Shown: piece by piece, positions 1-7,953 of the stretch
How positions within the stretch are numbered: the first letter of the stretch is position 1
How the letters are laid out: the number at the start of each line of letters is the position of its first letter
NCBI GenBank assembly: GCA_013813125.1
Contig: JACCSH010000319.1
Location: forward strand, 1 to 9,968
Length of the DNA stretch: 9,968 nucleotides
Reading direction: 5' to 3'
From: Nocardioidaceae bacterium
GTDB taxonomy: Bacteria; Actinomycetota; Actinomycetes; Propionibacteriales; Nocardioidaceae
Notes under the pieces: generated by a model
Databases searched by the model: none
Told to the model about the DNA's origin: nothing
Seen by the model: only the letters and a program-made list of their open reading frames with translations
Position numbers and translations under genes: made by a program

Positions 1-1628
<1,628 letters not shown>

Positions 1629-1633
1629 TCAGT

Positions 1634-1638
1634 CCTCC
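1634..1638 (-). promoter_or_regulatory. gyrB ribosome binding site
   Basis: A perfect GGAGG lies eight bases upstream of the gyrB GTG. With the TGA stop in frame immediately upstream, it decides the start codon. Confidence 0.85.
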
Positions 1639-1743
1639 AGGTGCACTCAGCCAAAAAGCCGCTAGCCGGACATGGACGCTCTCGGGAGTCGGAGGCCGAC
1701 GGGGGAGGCGCGCGGCGACTTGGCGGCTTGGTTTGCTTCTTCC

Positions 1744-1749
1744 AGTATA
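1744..1749 (-). promoter_or_regulatory. candidate gyrB promoter -10 element
   Basis: On the minus strand TATACT (5 of 6 to TATAAT) stands out in a G+C-rich setting. It would start transcription near 1737, giving a leader of about 110 bases. No good -35 hexamer lies 16-18 bases upstream; a TTGACC at 1787-1782 is 32 bases away, too far to pair with it. Actinobacterial promoters often have poor -35 elements, so the call is plausible but unproven. Confidence 0.4.
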
Positions 1750-1900
1750 GGCGAGACACGCCCCATGACGTGCGCCCTCTCGGTCAAACTGTGTGCGAAC
1801 CTGCCTGGAAACGTCTCCACAGGCTCTGCAACCGCTCTTTGAGCCGCTCCGAGGGGTCCGACCACCTCCCCATACCCGGAAAAGTCCGTCGGCGGGCTGA

Positions 1901-1981
1901 GCGGGGCCGCAGAGCGTGAGGCGCGGAGGCGTCCAACGCCGCCCCGCACAGATGTCCGCCGCCTGGCGCCTGGCCTGCGGC
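1901..1981 (-). terminator. G+C-rich hairpin cluster after dciA, possible terminator
   Basis: Directly after the dciA TAG stop there are nested inverted repeats. GCCGC at 1958-1962 pairs with GCGGC at 1977-1981, with an inner GGC/GCC. GGCGT-cca-ACGCC forms a perfect 5-bp stem at 1928-1940. GCGGGGC at 1901-1907 pairs with GCCCCGC at 1941-1947 around it. No U-tract follows. U-less G+C hairpins are common after actinobacterial operons, but such repeats also arise by chance in G+C-rich DNA. Confidence 0.3.
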
Positions 1982-2608
1982 CTACCCGTAGGTGTCTCGG
2001 GGACCGCGCGCGCCGCGGACCGAACGCGGGCCGCGACGCCACGAGGGGCCTTCCGGACCTTGTACATCGATCCGTAACACACTTGCGTCCCCTAGCTCTT
2101 CGTTCATCCGCCGCACGACCTGCGGAGCCAGCAGCCGCATCTGCGTCGCCCACGCCGTGGAGTCCGTCCGAATCGTGAGGTGTCCATCTCGGTAGGTCTC
2201 GGGTTGGCAGTGCGCGGCGACCTCGGCCCCAACGATTTCGGGCCATCGTGCGAACACGGCTCGCACCGCCACGTCAGCGGCCCAGCCGCTGTCTGTCACC
2301 AAGCGCTCCAGCGAGGCACTCAGCGTCATCGGGTCACGGCCGTCTGGGTGAGAGCCCGACAACTCCGCAGTCTCGGGCCGTCGCGACCGACCCCACTTGT
2401 AGCTAGGGCGTTGCGCGGCGCTGCCTCTCACAGCAGCCGCGGTCGAGCGGGCTAGATCGAGGCCGGTCGGCTCGTGCTCGGAAGCCCGGCTGACCGAACC
2501 CTCGGCAGGCGGAGTGCCGGAAGGCGACTCTGGGGCCGACTTTTTGACCGCTTCGGTGTCTTCGCTGTTGCCCGACTGAGGTCCAGATCCCGTGGAGGAT
2601 TCAGGCAC
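1982..2608 (-). CDS. dciA: DUF721 / DciA-type replicative helicase-loading protein
   Basis: 208 residues, homologous to the DUF721 family (M. tuberculosis Rv0004 type). This family is known to help load or activate the DnaB helicase in bacteria lacking DnaC/DnaI. The DUF721 domain spans about 95-183. Seen: a W-x-x-I-V-G motif at 122-127 and an S/T-x-x-W-A-T-Q segment around 150-156 before a basic helix. The actinobacterial GLDLAR segment is at 49-54. Residues 1-45 are Ser/Pro/Glu rich and probably disordered; the tail (about 190-205) is Arg/Gly rich and may contact DNA (inference). The GTG start overlaps the recF stop by eight bases, with GGAGG seven bases upstream inside recF, which points to coupled translation. 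Confidence 0.93.
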   Translation of the reverse strand: MPESSTGSGPQSGNSEDTEAVKKSAPESPSGTPPAEGSVSRASEHEPTGLDLARSTAAAVRGSAAQRPSYKWGRSRRPETAELSGSHPDGRDPMTLSASLERLVTDSGWAADVAVRAVFARWPEIVGAEVAAHCQPETYRDGHLTIRTDSTAWATQMRLLAPQVVRRMNEELGDASVLRIDVQGPEGPSWRRGPRSVRGARGPRDTYG

Positions 2609-3806
2609 GGGTCACCCTCCCGTCGCGTACGTCGAACTGCTGGTCAACCAGCTCGGCCGGTACGTCGGCGCCAACCGCTGCGGTGACGAGCACCTGCTCT
2701 GTTTTGACGACCAGGTCAGCGAGATGTCGCCGGCGTACGTCGTCGAGCTCGGCGAACACGTCATCGAGTATCAGCACCGGGTCATCGCCTTCGTCTCGCA
2801 GGAGTTCGAACGCCGCAAGGCGCAGCGCCAGTGCCAACGACCACGACTCGCCATGACTCGCGTAGCCGCGCATCGGTAACCGGCCGAGGCTGAGAACCAG
2901 ATCGTCTCGATGTGGACCGACCAAGCTCACGCCACGGTCGAGCTCATCGGTGCGCCGACGTGCGAGTTCAGCCAGCAGTGCCTGGGTAAGCGCCTCCTTG
3001 TCGACGAGACCAAGCGTGGCGTCGGGTGCGACGAAGCCGGACGGTGATGTGGATGCTGCGGAACGGAGCCCAGCTGGCATGTCGAGGGAACCGGTGTAGG
3101 CGAGTTTCGCATCGTTGCCACCACCCGGTTTGGGGATAGCGTGAGCCACCTCCTCGTAGTGGCGCGTCACGTGCGGAGCAAGCGCGTCGACGAGAGCCAG
3201 TCGCGCCGACAACAGCTCTGCCCCGGTGCGGGCAAGGTGGGAGTCCCAGACCTCAATCGTCGCCAGCGCACTCTCGTTCCGCCGGCCGGAGGCGCGCCCA
3301 CCAGCGGTTTTCAACAAGGCGTTGCGCTGGCGGAGCACCCTCTCGTAGTCGCTGCGAACCGCAGCGAACCGTGGCTGGCGGGCCACGAGCAGATCGTCGA
3401 GGAAACGGCGCCGTGAGCTGGGGTCTCCTTTGACGACGTCAAGGTCGTCTGGCGAGAAGACGACGGTGCGCAAGATGCCCAGCACCTCACGTGGACGGGG
3501 CACGCCTGAACGATTGAGCCGGGCCCGGTTCGACTTACCGGGGTTGATCTCGAGCTCGATGAGGGCCTGCCGGTCATGGCGTTGCACCGTCGTACGAACA
3601 ATCGCCTTGTCAGCCCCGAACCGGACGAGGGGTTGATCGCTCGCCACCCGGTGAGACGACTGCGTCGCAACGTAGTCGATCGCCTCAACGAGGTTCGTCT
3701 TGCCTTGACCGTTCGGACCTATGAATGCCGTGGCACCTGAGTTCAGATCCAGGTCGACCTGGGCGTACGAGCGGAAGTCGACGAGGGTCAGGTTGGAGAC
3801 GTACAC
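2601..3806 (-). CDS. recF: DNA replication/repair protein RecF
   Basis: SMC-like ATPase of the RecFOR pathway, which helps load RecA at single-strand gaps and stalled forks. The 401 residues are of usual actinobacterial length. Seen: N-terminal strand plus DFRSY (10-14), Walker A GPNGQGKT (30-37), the [19 protein letters not shown] segment typical of RecF, an ABC signature SHGESWS (317-323) in its actinobacterial form, and Walker B LILDD ending at D348-D349 followed by VFAELD. The start is GTG seven bases after the gnd stop. No clear Shine-Dalgarno precedes it, so translation is probably coupled to gnd. The 3' end overlaps dciA. Confidence 0.98.
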   Translation of the reverse strand: MYVSNLTLVDFRSYAQVDLDLNSGATAFIGPNGQGKTNLVEAIDYVATQSSHRVASDQPLVRFGADKAIVRTTVQRHDRQALIELEINPGKSNRARLNRSGVPRPREVLGILRTVVFSPDDLDVVKGDPSSRRRFLDDLLVARQPRFAAVRSDYERVLRQRNALLKTAGGRASGRRNESALATIEVWDSHLARTGAELLSARLALVDALAPHVTRHYEEVAHAIPKPGGGNDAKLAYTGSLDMPAGLRSAASTSPSGFVAPDATLGLVDKEALTQALLAELARRRTDELDRGVSLVGPHRDDLVLSLGRLPMRGYASHGESWSLALALRLAAFELLRDEGDDPVLILDDVFAELDDVRRRHLADLVVKTEQVLVTAAVGADVPAELVDQQFDVRDGRVTRA

Positions 3807-3813
3807 GCCACGA

Positions 3814-4716
3814 TCACGGCGTCAACGGATCAATCGACTCGGACTTGGCGCGCACTGCGTGGCCACCGAACTGGTTCCGCATGGCGGCAACTGCCTTCAT
3901 GGCCGGGGATTCCTCCTGACGCGACTGGAACCTGGCAAAGAGCGCCGCCGTGATCGCACTCAGTGGCACGGCGTTGTCGATCGCTGCCTCCACCGTCCAC
4001 CGTCCCTCGCCAGAGTCCTCGGCGTATCCCTCGAGCTTGTCGAGCTTGGGGTCATCCTTCAGAGCCGCACAGAGCAGGTCGAGAAGCCAGGACCTGATCA
4101 CAGTTCCAGCGCGCCATGAGTCGAAGACCTCAGCGACGTTGTCCACGACGTGAACCTTCTCGAGAAGCTCCCAGCCCTCGGCGTAGGCCTGCATGATCGC
4201 GTACTCGATGCCGTTGTGGACCATCTTGGAAAAGTGGCCCGCCCCAACTGGGCCGGCATGCACGAAACCTGCGTCGCCCTCGGGCCGCAAGGTTTCGAAA
4301 GCCGGCTGCACCTTCGCTACGTCAGCGGCGTCGCCTCCGCACATCAGCGCGTAGCCGACTTCGAGGCCCCAGACTCCGCCGGATACACCACAGTCGACAA
4401 ACCCGATGCCTCGCTCGGCCAGGAAGTCCGCGTGGACCTGATCGTCCGTCCATTTCGAGTTGCCCCCGTCAACGACCACATCACCGTCACCGAGCAGTTC
4501 TCCGAGTTTCTTGATCGTGTCGCGGGTTGGGTCACCCGCTGGCACCATCACCCAGACCACCTTCGGCGACGGCAATGCTTCGACCATTTCCTCCAGGCTC
4601 GTGACGTCGCTGACATCGGGGTTGCGGTCGAAGCCGACCACGGTGTGGTCGCCACCGCGTAACCGCTCGCGCATGTTGTTGCCCATCTTGCCCAGCCCGA
4701 TGAGTCCAAGGTGCAT
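3814..4716 (-). CDS. gnd: 6-phosphogluconate dehydrogenase (decarboxylating), short form
   Basis: Oxidises 6-phosphogluconate to ribulose 5-phosphate and CO2 in the pentose phosphate pathway. At 300 residues it is the short form, against about 470 for E. coli Gnd. Seen: a Rossmann G7-x-G9-x-x-G12 motif, substrate-loop [19 protein letters not shown] (110-128), and catalytic K164 in [10 protein letters not shown] with N168 and E171. EDSGEGRWT follows at 233-241. The second beta strand ends in an acidic residue (GFDRN, D30) instead of the NRT typical of NADP enzymes, so NAD+ preference is likely (inference). ATG start 25 bases after dnaN. The position between dnaN and recF is a known actinobacterial arrangement, including Streptomyces and M. 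smegmatis. Confidence 0.95.
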   Translation of the reverse strand: MHLGLIGLGKMGNNMRERLRGGDHTVVGFDRNPDVSDVTSLEEMVEALPSPKVVWVMVPAGDPTRDTIKKLGELLGDGDVVVDGGNSKWTDDQVHADFLAERGIGFVDCGVSGGVWGLEVGYALMCGGDAADVAKVQPAFETLRPEGDAGFVHAGPVGAGHFSKMVHNGIEYAIMQAYAEGWELLEKVHVVDNVAEVFDSWRAGTVIRSWLLDLLCAALKDDPKLDKLEGYAEDSGEGRWTVEAAIDNAVPLSAITAALFARFQSRQEESPAMKAVAAMRNQFGGHAVRAKSESIDPLTP

Positions 4717-4717
4717 G

Positions 4718-4731
4718 GCGAAGCCTTTCGC
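4718..4731 (-). promoter_or_regulatory. gnd ribosome binding site within a small hairpin
   Basis: On the minus strand GCGAA-aggc-TTCGC forms a perfect 5-bp stem just before the gnd ATG. The only Shine-Dalgarno-like bases (AAAGG) sit at the stem edge and in the loop. Folding might dampen gnd initiation relative to dnaN (inference). Confidence 0.4.
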
Positions 4732-4741
4732 AGGGTGCTCG

Positions 4742-5899
4742 TCAGCCTTGCATACGCAAGGGCATCAGAAGGTAGCGGAAATCGAGGTCAGGCGGCACGT
4801 CGGGGCCGCTCACGCTGGCGAATGCCGCCGGTCGAGCCGGCTGGGTCATCGCGATGTGTACGTGAGAACCAGTAATGGCACTCAGCCCGTCCAACAGGTA
4901 CGACGGATTGAACCCGATCGAGATGTCCGCGCCGACCAACAGGCAGTCGAGTGCCTCAGAGGCATATGCCTCCTCACCATTTCCGGCTTCGAGCGTGACC
5001 ATGGCGTCAGTGAAGCTCAACCGGATCGGGGTGTTGCGGCCCGCTACGAGCGATACCCGCTTGACGGCGTCGACAAGGGGTGCCAGCTCGAGTTGGGCAC
5101 TGATGTCAGAGGTGTTGGGAAAGAGCTGTCGAACATTCGGGAAGGCACCCTCGATCAACCGGGTGGTGGTTCGCCGTGTCCCGACGCCCGTTGTTGACTG
5201 AAACCCGATCAGCCCATCGCCAGCTAGACCCGTGGCCCCTCTCGTCGAGAGGGCGATGCTCAGCTCAGAGCCGGGGCCGAGGGTCTTGGTGGTGTCGGCC
5301 AGCACCCGGGCAGGGACAAGTGCGCTGACGCTGAGGTCGGACTGGTCTGGACGCCATTCGATCTCCCGCAGGCTCAACCGAAATCGATCAGTAGCCAGGA
5401 GCGAGAGGGTGGCGCCGTCGATTTCCAGTTTGACACCGGTCAGAACCGGCAGCATGTCGTCGCGCCCGGCTGCGGTCACTGCCTGAGCGACCGCAGCGGC
5501 GAACACGTCACCATCGACGCTGCCCGCCACCTCGGGCATGTCAGGCAATGCCGGGTAATCCTCAACAGGCATGGTCTGCAAGCTGAACCGGGTGCTTCCG
5601 CACACCAGTGAAAGCTTCGCACCGTCGAGGGCCACATCGACCGGTTGGTTGGGCAGGGCCCGGGCGATGTCTGCCAACAACCGGCCGGAGACGAGAACTT
5701 CGCCTTCATCGGCGATATCGGCGAAAAGACTTACGTGCGCGGACGTCTCGTAGTCGAAACCGCTGAGGCTGAGGCCGTCGGGTCCGCCGGCAATCTTGAT
5801 GCCGGACAGTTGCGGCAAGGTACCGGGCCGGGCGGGGATGCTGCGGGCCGTCCAGGCGACTGCCTCAGCAAGCACGTCACGTTCAACACGGAACTTCAC
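4742..5899 (-). CDS. dnaN: DNA polymerase III beta subunit (sliding clamp)
   Basis: Forms the ring-shaped homodimer that tethers DNA polymerase III to DNA and serves as a docking hub for repair and recycling factors. The 385 residues match the family and would fold as three clamp domains. Seen: N-terminus KFRVERDVLAEAVAWTARSI, typical of actinobacterial DnaN; the TRFSLQTMPVEDYPALP stretch near the end of domain 1 (about 102-118); TDRFRLSLREIEW in domain 2; EGAFPNVRQLFP at the start of domain 3; and the C-terminus YLLMPLRMQG, which belongs to the hydrophobic client-binding region. The GTG start at 5899-5897 fits the conserved N-terminus. A GGAGGA lies eleven bases upstream, slightly long but usable. 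It heads the tight dnaN-gnd-recF-dciA cluster. Confidence 0.98.
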   Translation of the reverse strand: MKFRVERDVLAEAVAWTARSIPARPGTLPQLSGIKIAGGPDGLSLSGFDYETSAHVSLFADIADEGEVLVSGRLLADIARALPNQPVDVALDGAKLSLVCGSTRFSLQTMPVEDYPALPDMPEVAGSVDGDVFAAAVAQAVTAAGRDDMLPVLTGVKLEIDGATLSLLATDRFRLSLREIEWRPDQSDLSVSALVPARVLADTTKTLGPGSELSIALSTRGATGLAGDGLIGFQSTTGVGTRRTTTRLIEGAFPNVRQLFPNTSDISAQLELAPLVDAVKRVSLVAGRNTPIRLSFTDAMVTLEAGNGEEAYASEALDCLLVGADISIGFNPSYLLDGLSAITGSHVHIAMTQPARPAAFASVSGPDVPPDLDFRYLLMPLRMQG

Positions 5900-5953
5900 G
5901 ATGGAGTGTCTCCTCCCCAGGACGTGGTCAGATGGTCATCCCCAGGTCGGTCG

Positions 5954-6000
5954 ATGTGATTGTTCTGAGAAGTCTTCCTGCAAATAGCTGTGTCGTCATG
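5954..6000. other. A+T-rich stretch, candidate DNA unwinding element
   Basis: Twenty of 47 bases are G or C, clearly lower than the surrounding genes. It sits on the dnaN side of the DnaA-box-like sites, a usual arrangement for an unwinding element. It is the only notably A+T-rich run in the dnaA-dnaN gap. Function is inferred from composition and place only. Confidence 0.35.
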
Positions 6001-6011
6001 TCCGTAGCGTC

Positions 6012-6020
6012 GGTGGATAT
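6012..6020 (-). promoter_or_regulatory. DnaA box, weak
   Basis: The minus strand reads ATATCCACC, 7 of 9 to TTATCCACA. Same orientation as the sites at 6073 and 6133. Confidence 0.4.
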
Positions 6021-6030
6021 GTGTGCAACC

Positions 6031-6063
6031 GCCATAAGCGCAGGTCAGAGCGAAACTTATGGC
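6031..6063. repeat. inverted repeat in candidate oriC
   Basis: GCCATAAG at 6031-6038 is matched by its exact complement CTTATGGC at 6056-6063, with 17 bases between. Its centre (6047) coincides with the midpoint of the DnaA-box-like sites at 6012-6020 and 6073-6081. It could be a hairpin on unwound single strands or a site for an accessory origin-binding protein; neither is shown. Confidence 0.6.
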
Positions 6064-6072
6064 CGACGTCCT

Positions 6073-6081
6073 TGTGGATAG
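6073..6081 (-). promoter_or_regulatory. DnaA box
   Basis: The minus strand reads CTATCCACA, 8 of 9 to TTATCCACA and the best box in the dnaA-dnaN gap. Confidence 0.65.
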
Positions 6082-6132
6082 TTCGTCTTCGCTGGGGAGC
6101 CACGGAGAACAATCTGGGACCGCTCGGCCAGT

Positions 6133-6141
6133 TGTGGGCAC
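6133..6141 (-). promoter_or_regulatory. DnaA box, weak
   Basis: The minus strand reads GTGCCCACA, 7 of 9 to TTGTCCACA, 60 bases from the preceding site. Confidence 0.35.
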
Positions 6142-6172
6142 CGTGCACAGCAGTCGGGACAACAACTTGTGG

Positions 6173-6181
6173 CTGTCAACA
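6173..6181 (+). promoter_or_regulatory. DnaA box, weak
   Basis: The plus strand reads CTGTCAACA, 7 of 9 to TTGTCCACA, opposite in orientation to the other three sites in this gap. Two mismatches make it the least certain. Confidence 0.3.
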
Positions 6182-6220
6182 GGATGAGACTGTGCATCCC
6201 AGCGGTGAGGGGCGTTCCGG

Positions 6221-7663
6221 TCACTGCTGGCGAGCCTGCTGCTTGATGCGGTTGGTCAACTCCCGGACCTGGTTGTAGATGTTTCGACGTTCTGCCATCT
6301 GTTGCCGGATCTTACGATCGGCGTGCATCACCGTGGTATGGTCGCGGTCGCCGAACTGCTGGCCGATCTTGGGCAGGGACAACTCGGTCAGTTCGCGGCA
6401 CAGGTACATCGCGATCTGCCGCGCGGACACCAGCACCCGGCTACGACTCGGGCCGCACAGGTCATCGATCGAGAGGCCGAAGTAGGCGGCTGTCTGCGCG
6501 ATGATCACGGCCGAGGTGATCTCCGGCTCGCCACCCTCGGGAATAAGGTCCTTGAGCACGATCTCTGCCAGTGTGAGCTCAACCGGTTGGCGGTTGAGGC
6601 TCGCAAAGGCCGTGACGCGGATCAGGGCCCCCTCGAGCTCACGGATATTCGTCTGGATCTTGCTGGCGATGAACTCGAGCACGTCGGGTGGGGCCGTCAT
6701 CCGTTCCGTCGTCGCCTTCTTTCGCAGGATGGCGATTCGGGTCTCCAGGTCCGGTGGTTGGACGTCAGTGATGAGTCCCCATTCGAACCGATTGCGAAGT
6801 CGGTCCTCGAGAGCCTCGAGCCGTTTCGGCGGGCGATCCGACGTGATCACGATCTGCTTGTTGGCGTTGTGAAGGGTGTTGAACGTGTGGAAGAACTCTT
6901 CCTGGGTCTGGATCTTCCCCTCGAGGAACTGGATGTCGTCGATCAGCAAGACGTCGACGTCGCGGTAGCGCCGCTGGAAGCCTGCTGCTCGGTCGTCACG
7001 GATGGCGTTGATGAAGTCGTTCGTGAACTCTTCACTGCTGACGTAGCGCACCCGGGCGCCCGTGAACAGACTGCGCACATAGTGACCGATCGCGTGCAGG
7101 AGGTGAGTCTTTCCCAGGCCGGAGTCGCCGTAGATCAACAGCGGGTTGTAGGCCTTACCGGGGGCTTCGGCCACCGCGACGGCGGCGGCGTGCGCGAATC
7201 GGTTCGAAGAGCCGATGACGAAGGTCTCGAAGACGTACTTCGGGTTGAGTCTGGCCTCACGCACGCTTCGCCCTATGTTCGTCGCCGTCTCTTCGCGCAT
7301 CTCCTGCGATGGAAGCAGTGCTGGCTCGGGCGGTGTGCCGGATCCAGGTGAGTCCGGATGAGGGTGAGGAGAGCTTCTTGTATCAGCGCCGTTGGTGGCG
7401 GGGGCGGTCAGAACGCCAAGGCTCGGGTCGACCGTGACCGCCAGCCTTACCTGCTGACCCAGTGACCGGCTGAGGGCGTCCTCAAGCCGGGTGCGCAACC
7501 TACTCTCGAGCTGGCTGCGAGTGAAGTCGTCGGGGACGGCGACGATGGCGGTGCTCTCATGCAGCGTCACTGGTCTGGAGACAGACAGCCACGCCCGTTG
7601 ACTAGGGGGAAGATCGTCGACCAGTTGTGTCCAAGCTTGCGTGAGGTCGGCGACCTGAGCCAT
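6221..7663 (-). CDS. dnaA: chromosomal replication initiator DnaA
   Basis: AAA+ initiator that binds DnaA boxes and opens oriC. 480 residues. Domain I (about 1-85) mediates protein contacts. Domain II is a short Pro/Ser-rich linker (about 86-135), much shorter than in Streptomyces. Domain III begins near [13 protein letters not shown] (139-151) and carries Walker A GDSGLGKT (179-186), Walker B LLIDD (239-243), sensor 1 VITSDRPP (272-279), the arginine-finger region [13 protein letters not shown] (286-298) and sensor 2 NIRELEGAL (R341). Domain IV ends in the DNA-binding signature [12 protein letters not shown] (441-452). The ATG start at 7663-7661 has GAAGG about eleven bases upstream. It diverges from rpmH and is transcribed toward the candidate oriC, as in other actinobacteria. 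DnaA boxes in the upstream gap suggest autoregulation (inference). Confidence 0.99.
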   Translation of the reverse strand: MAQVADLTQAWTQLVDDLPPSQRAWLSVSRPVTLHESTAIVAVPDDFTRSQLESRLRTRLEDALSRSLGQQVRLAVTVDPSLGVLTAPATNGADTRSSPHPHPDSPGSGTPPEPALLPSQEMREETATNIGRSVREARLNPKYVFETFVIGSSNRFAHAAAVAVAEAPGKAYNPLLIYGDSGLGKTHLLHAIGHYVRSLFTGARVRYVSSEEFTNDFINAIRDDRAAGFQRRYRDVDVLLIDDIQFLEGKIQTQEEFFHTFNTLHNANKQIVITSDRPPKRLEALEDRLRNRFEWGLITDVQPPDLETRIAILRKKATTERMTAPPDVLEFIASKIQTNIRELEGALIRVTAFASLNRQPVELTLAEIVLKDLIPEGGEPEITSAVIIAQTAAYFGLSIDDLCGPSRSRVLVSARQIAMYLCRELTELSLPKIGQQFGDRDHTTVMHADRKIRQQMAERRNIYNQVRELTNRIKQQARQQ

Positions 7664-7692
7664 CGTGTTCCATCACCTTCGAGTCGGCTGCG

Positions 7693-7707
7693 GGACGGGA
7701 ACCGTCC
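7693..7707 (-). repeat. hairpin in dnaA leader
   Basis: A perfect 6-bp stem, GGACGG at 7693-7698 and CCGTCC at 7702-7707, encloses a 3-base loop. On the minus strand it falls in the predicted dnaA leader, 30 bases before the start codon. Its distal arm overlaps the DnaA-box-like site at 7702-7710. Confidence 0.5.
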
Positions 7708-7710
7708 ACA
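7702..7710 (+). promoter_or_regulatory. DnaA box, weak
   Basis: CCGTCCACA is 7 of 9 to TTGTCCACA and starts exactly 12 bases before the perfect box at 7714. Confidence 0.5.
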
Positions 7711-7713
7711 TAG

Positions 7714-7722
7714 TTGTCCACA
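7714..7722 (+). promoter_or_regulatory. DnaA box, perfect consensus
   Basis: TTGTCCACA matches the actinobacterial DnaA box 9 of 9. It is the only perfect box I found in the window and lies 51 bases upstream of the dnaA start codon, so it probably serves autoregulation, titration, or an origin extension. Confidence 0.85.
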
Positions 7723-7725
7723 GAT

Positions 7726-7734
7726 TGTGAATAA
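7726..7734 (-). promoter_or_regulatory. DnaA box
   Basis: The minus strand reads TTATTCACA, 8 of 9 to TTATCCACA. It starts 12 bases after the perfect box and has the opposite orientation. It lies in a locally A+T-rich stretch. Confidence 0.6.
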
Positions 7735-7794
7735 CCGAAATACGGTGTCCGACGCGCCAGATTCCGAGTGGCGGGGAAACATCGGTGATCCGCG

Positions 7795-7824
7795 AACTTA
7801 ACAACAAGTGGGGGGCGAGTTCAA
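7795..7824 (-). promoter_or_regulatory. candidate dnaA promoter
   Basis: The minus strand has TTGAAC (7824-7819), an 18-base spacer and TAAGTT (7800-7795), fitting the TTGnnn / TAnnnT pattern of actinobacterial housekeeping sigma factors. Transcription would begin near 7788, giving a leader of about 125 bases with the three DnaA boxes downstream of the start point. A weaker alternative is TTATTC / TATGTG at 7734-7707, which would place the boxes over the promoter itself. Confidence 0.4.
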
Positions 7825-7827
7825 GCG

Positions 7828-7862
7828 GGATCCCCAGGTTTCGCCGACACATCGGGGAATCC
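7828..7862. repeat. imperfect inverted repeat between dnaA and rpmH promoters
   Basis: GGATCCCC at 7828-7835 and GGGGAATCC at 7854-7862 are complementary over eight pairs with one unpaired A. The loop is 18 bases. The left arm overlaps an 8-base palindrome GGGATCCC at 7827-7834. It sits just upstream of the candidate dnaA -35. Confidence 0.45.
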
Positions 7863-7886
7863 GGCGTGTCCTTGATACGGCGTGTC
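7862..7886. repeat. direct repeat of CGGCGTGTC
   Basis: CGGCGTGTC occurs at 7862-7870 and again at 7878-7886, a 16-base period. Each copy is followed within two bases by CTTGA. No third copy was found. Confidence 0.55.
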
Positions 7887-7904
7887 GCCTTGACGGCTGG
7901 CGCA

Positions 7905-7932
7905 GACCTTCCTCGGAGGGAGGAAGCGGGTC
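7905..7932. repeat. hairpin between divergent promoters
   Basis: CTTCCTC (7908-7914) and GAGGAAG (7920-7926) form a perfect 7-bp stem with a 5-base loop. GAC (7905-7907) and GTC (7930-7932) can extend it across a 3-base bulge. No T-run follows on either strand, so it does not look like a standard intrinsic terminator. Confidence 0.5.
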
Positions 7933-7942
7933 GGAACGTTCC
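7933..7942. promoter_or_regulatory. 10-base palindrome, candidate operator for rpmH promoter
   Basis: GGAACGTTCC is a perfect palindrome ending 11 bases before the candidate rpmH -35. A second palindrome, CCGGCCGG at 7945-7952, fills the space between. The place suits a transcription factor acting on rpmH, but I do not recognise the site. The actinobacterial SOS box needs four bases between GAAC and GTTC, which are absent here. Confidence 0.4.
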
Positions 7943-7953
7943 AGCCGGCCGGT

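Larger units (their letters stand above)
5900..6220. other. oriC: candidate chromosomal replication origin (oriC), dnaA-dnaN intergenic region
   Basis: In Streptomyces and Mycobacterium, oriC lies between dnaA and dnaN, and this 321-base gap occupies that place. Four 9-mers match the DnaA box consensus at 7 of 9 or better: 6012-6020, 6073-6081 (8 of 9), 6133-6141 and 6173-6181. The first three share orientation and lie 61 and 60 bases apart. A perfect 8-base inverted repeat lies at 6031-6063. The stretch 5954-6000 is about 57% A+T and is the best unwinding-element candidate. A minus-strand frame of 89 codons crosses the gap (6165-5896) and resembles no family I recognise. The origin is short for an actinobacterium and its boxes are weak, so the duplex may also use boxes upstream of dnaA. 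Confidence 0.7.

Noticed and set aside
1662..2246. Minus-strand open frame of 194 codons bridging dciA and the gyrB leader
   Set aside because: Its first half is an out-of-frame reading of dciA and its second half lies in the hairpin-rich gap; no conserved motif and no ribosome binding site.
5896..6165. Minus-strand open frame of 89 codons across the candidate oriC
   Set aside because: No recognisable family, composition unlike neighbouring proteins, and it overlaps the dnaN start and the DnaA-box-like sites.
6174..6179. Perfect -35-like TTGACA on the minus strand in the dnaA-dnaN gap, as a dnaN promoter
   Set aside because: No TAnnnT hexamer lies 16-19 bases downstream; the site overlaps a DnaA-box-like 9-mer. 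No convincing dnaN promoter was found.
6302..7351. Plus-strand open frame of 349 codons
   Set aside because: Entirely antisense to dnaA; the DnaA motifs account for this DNA.
7933..7942. LexA/SOS box at the GGAACGTTCC palindrome
   Set aside because: The actinobacterial SOS box is GAAC-N4-GTTC; here the two halves abut with no spacer.
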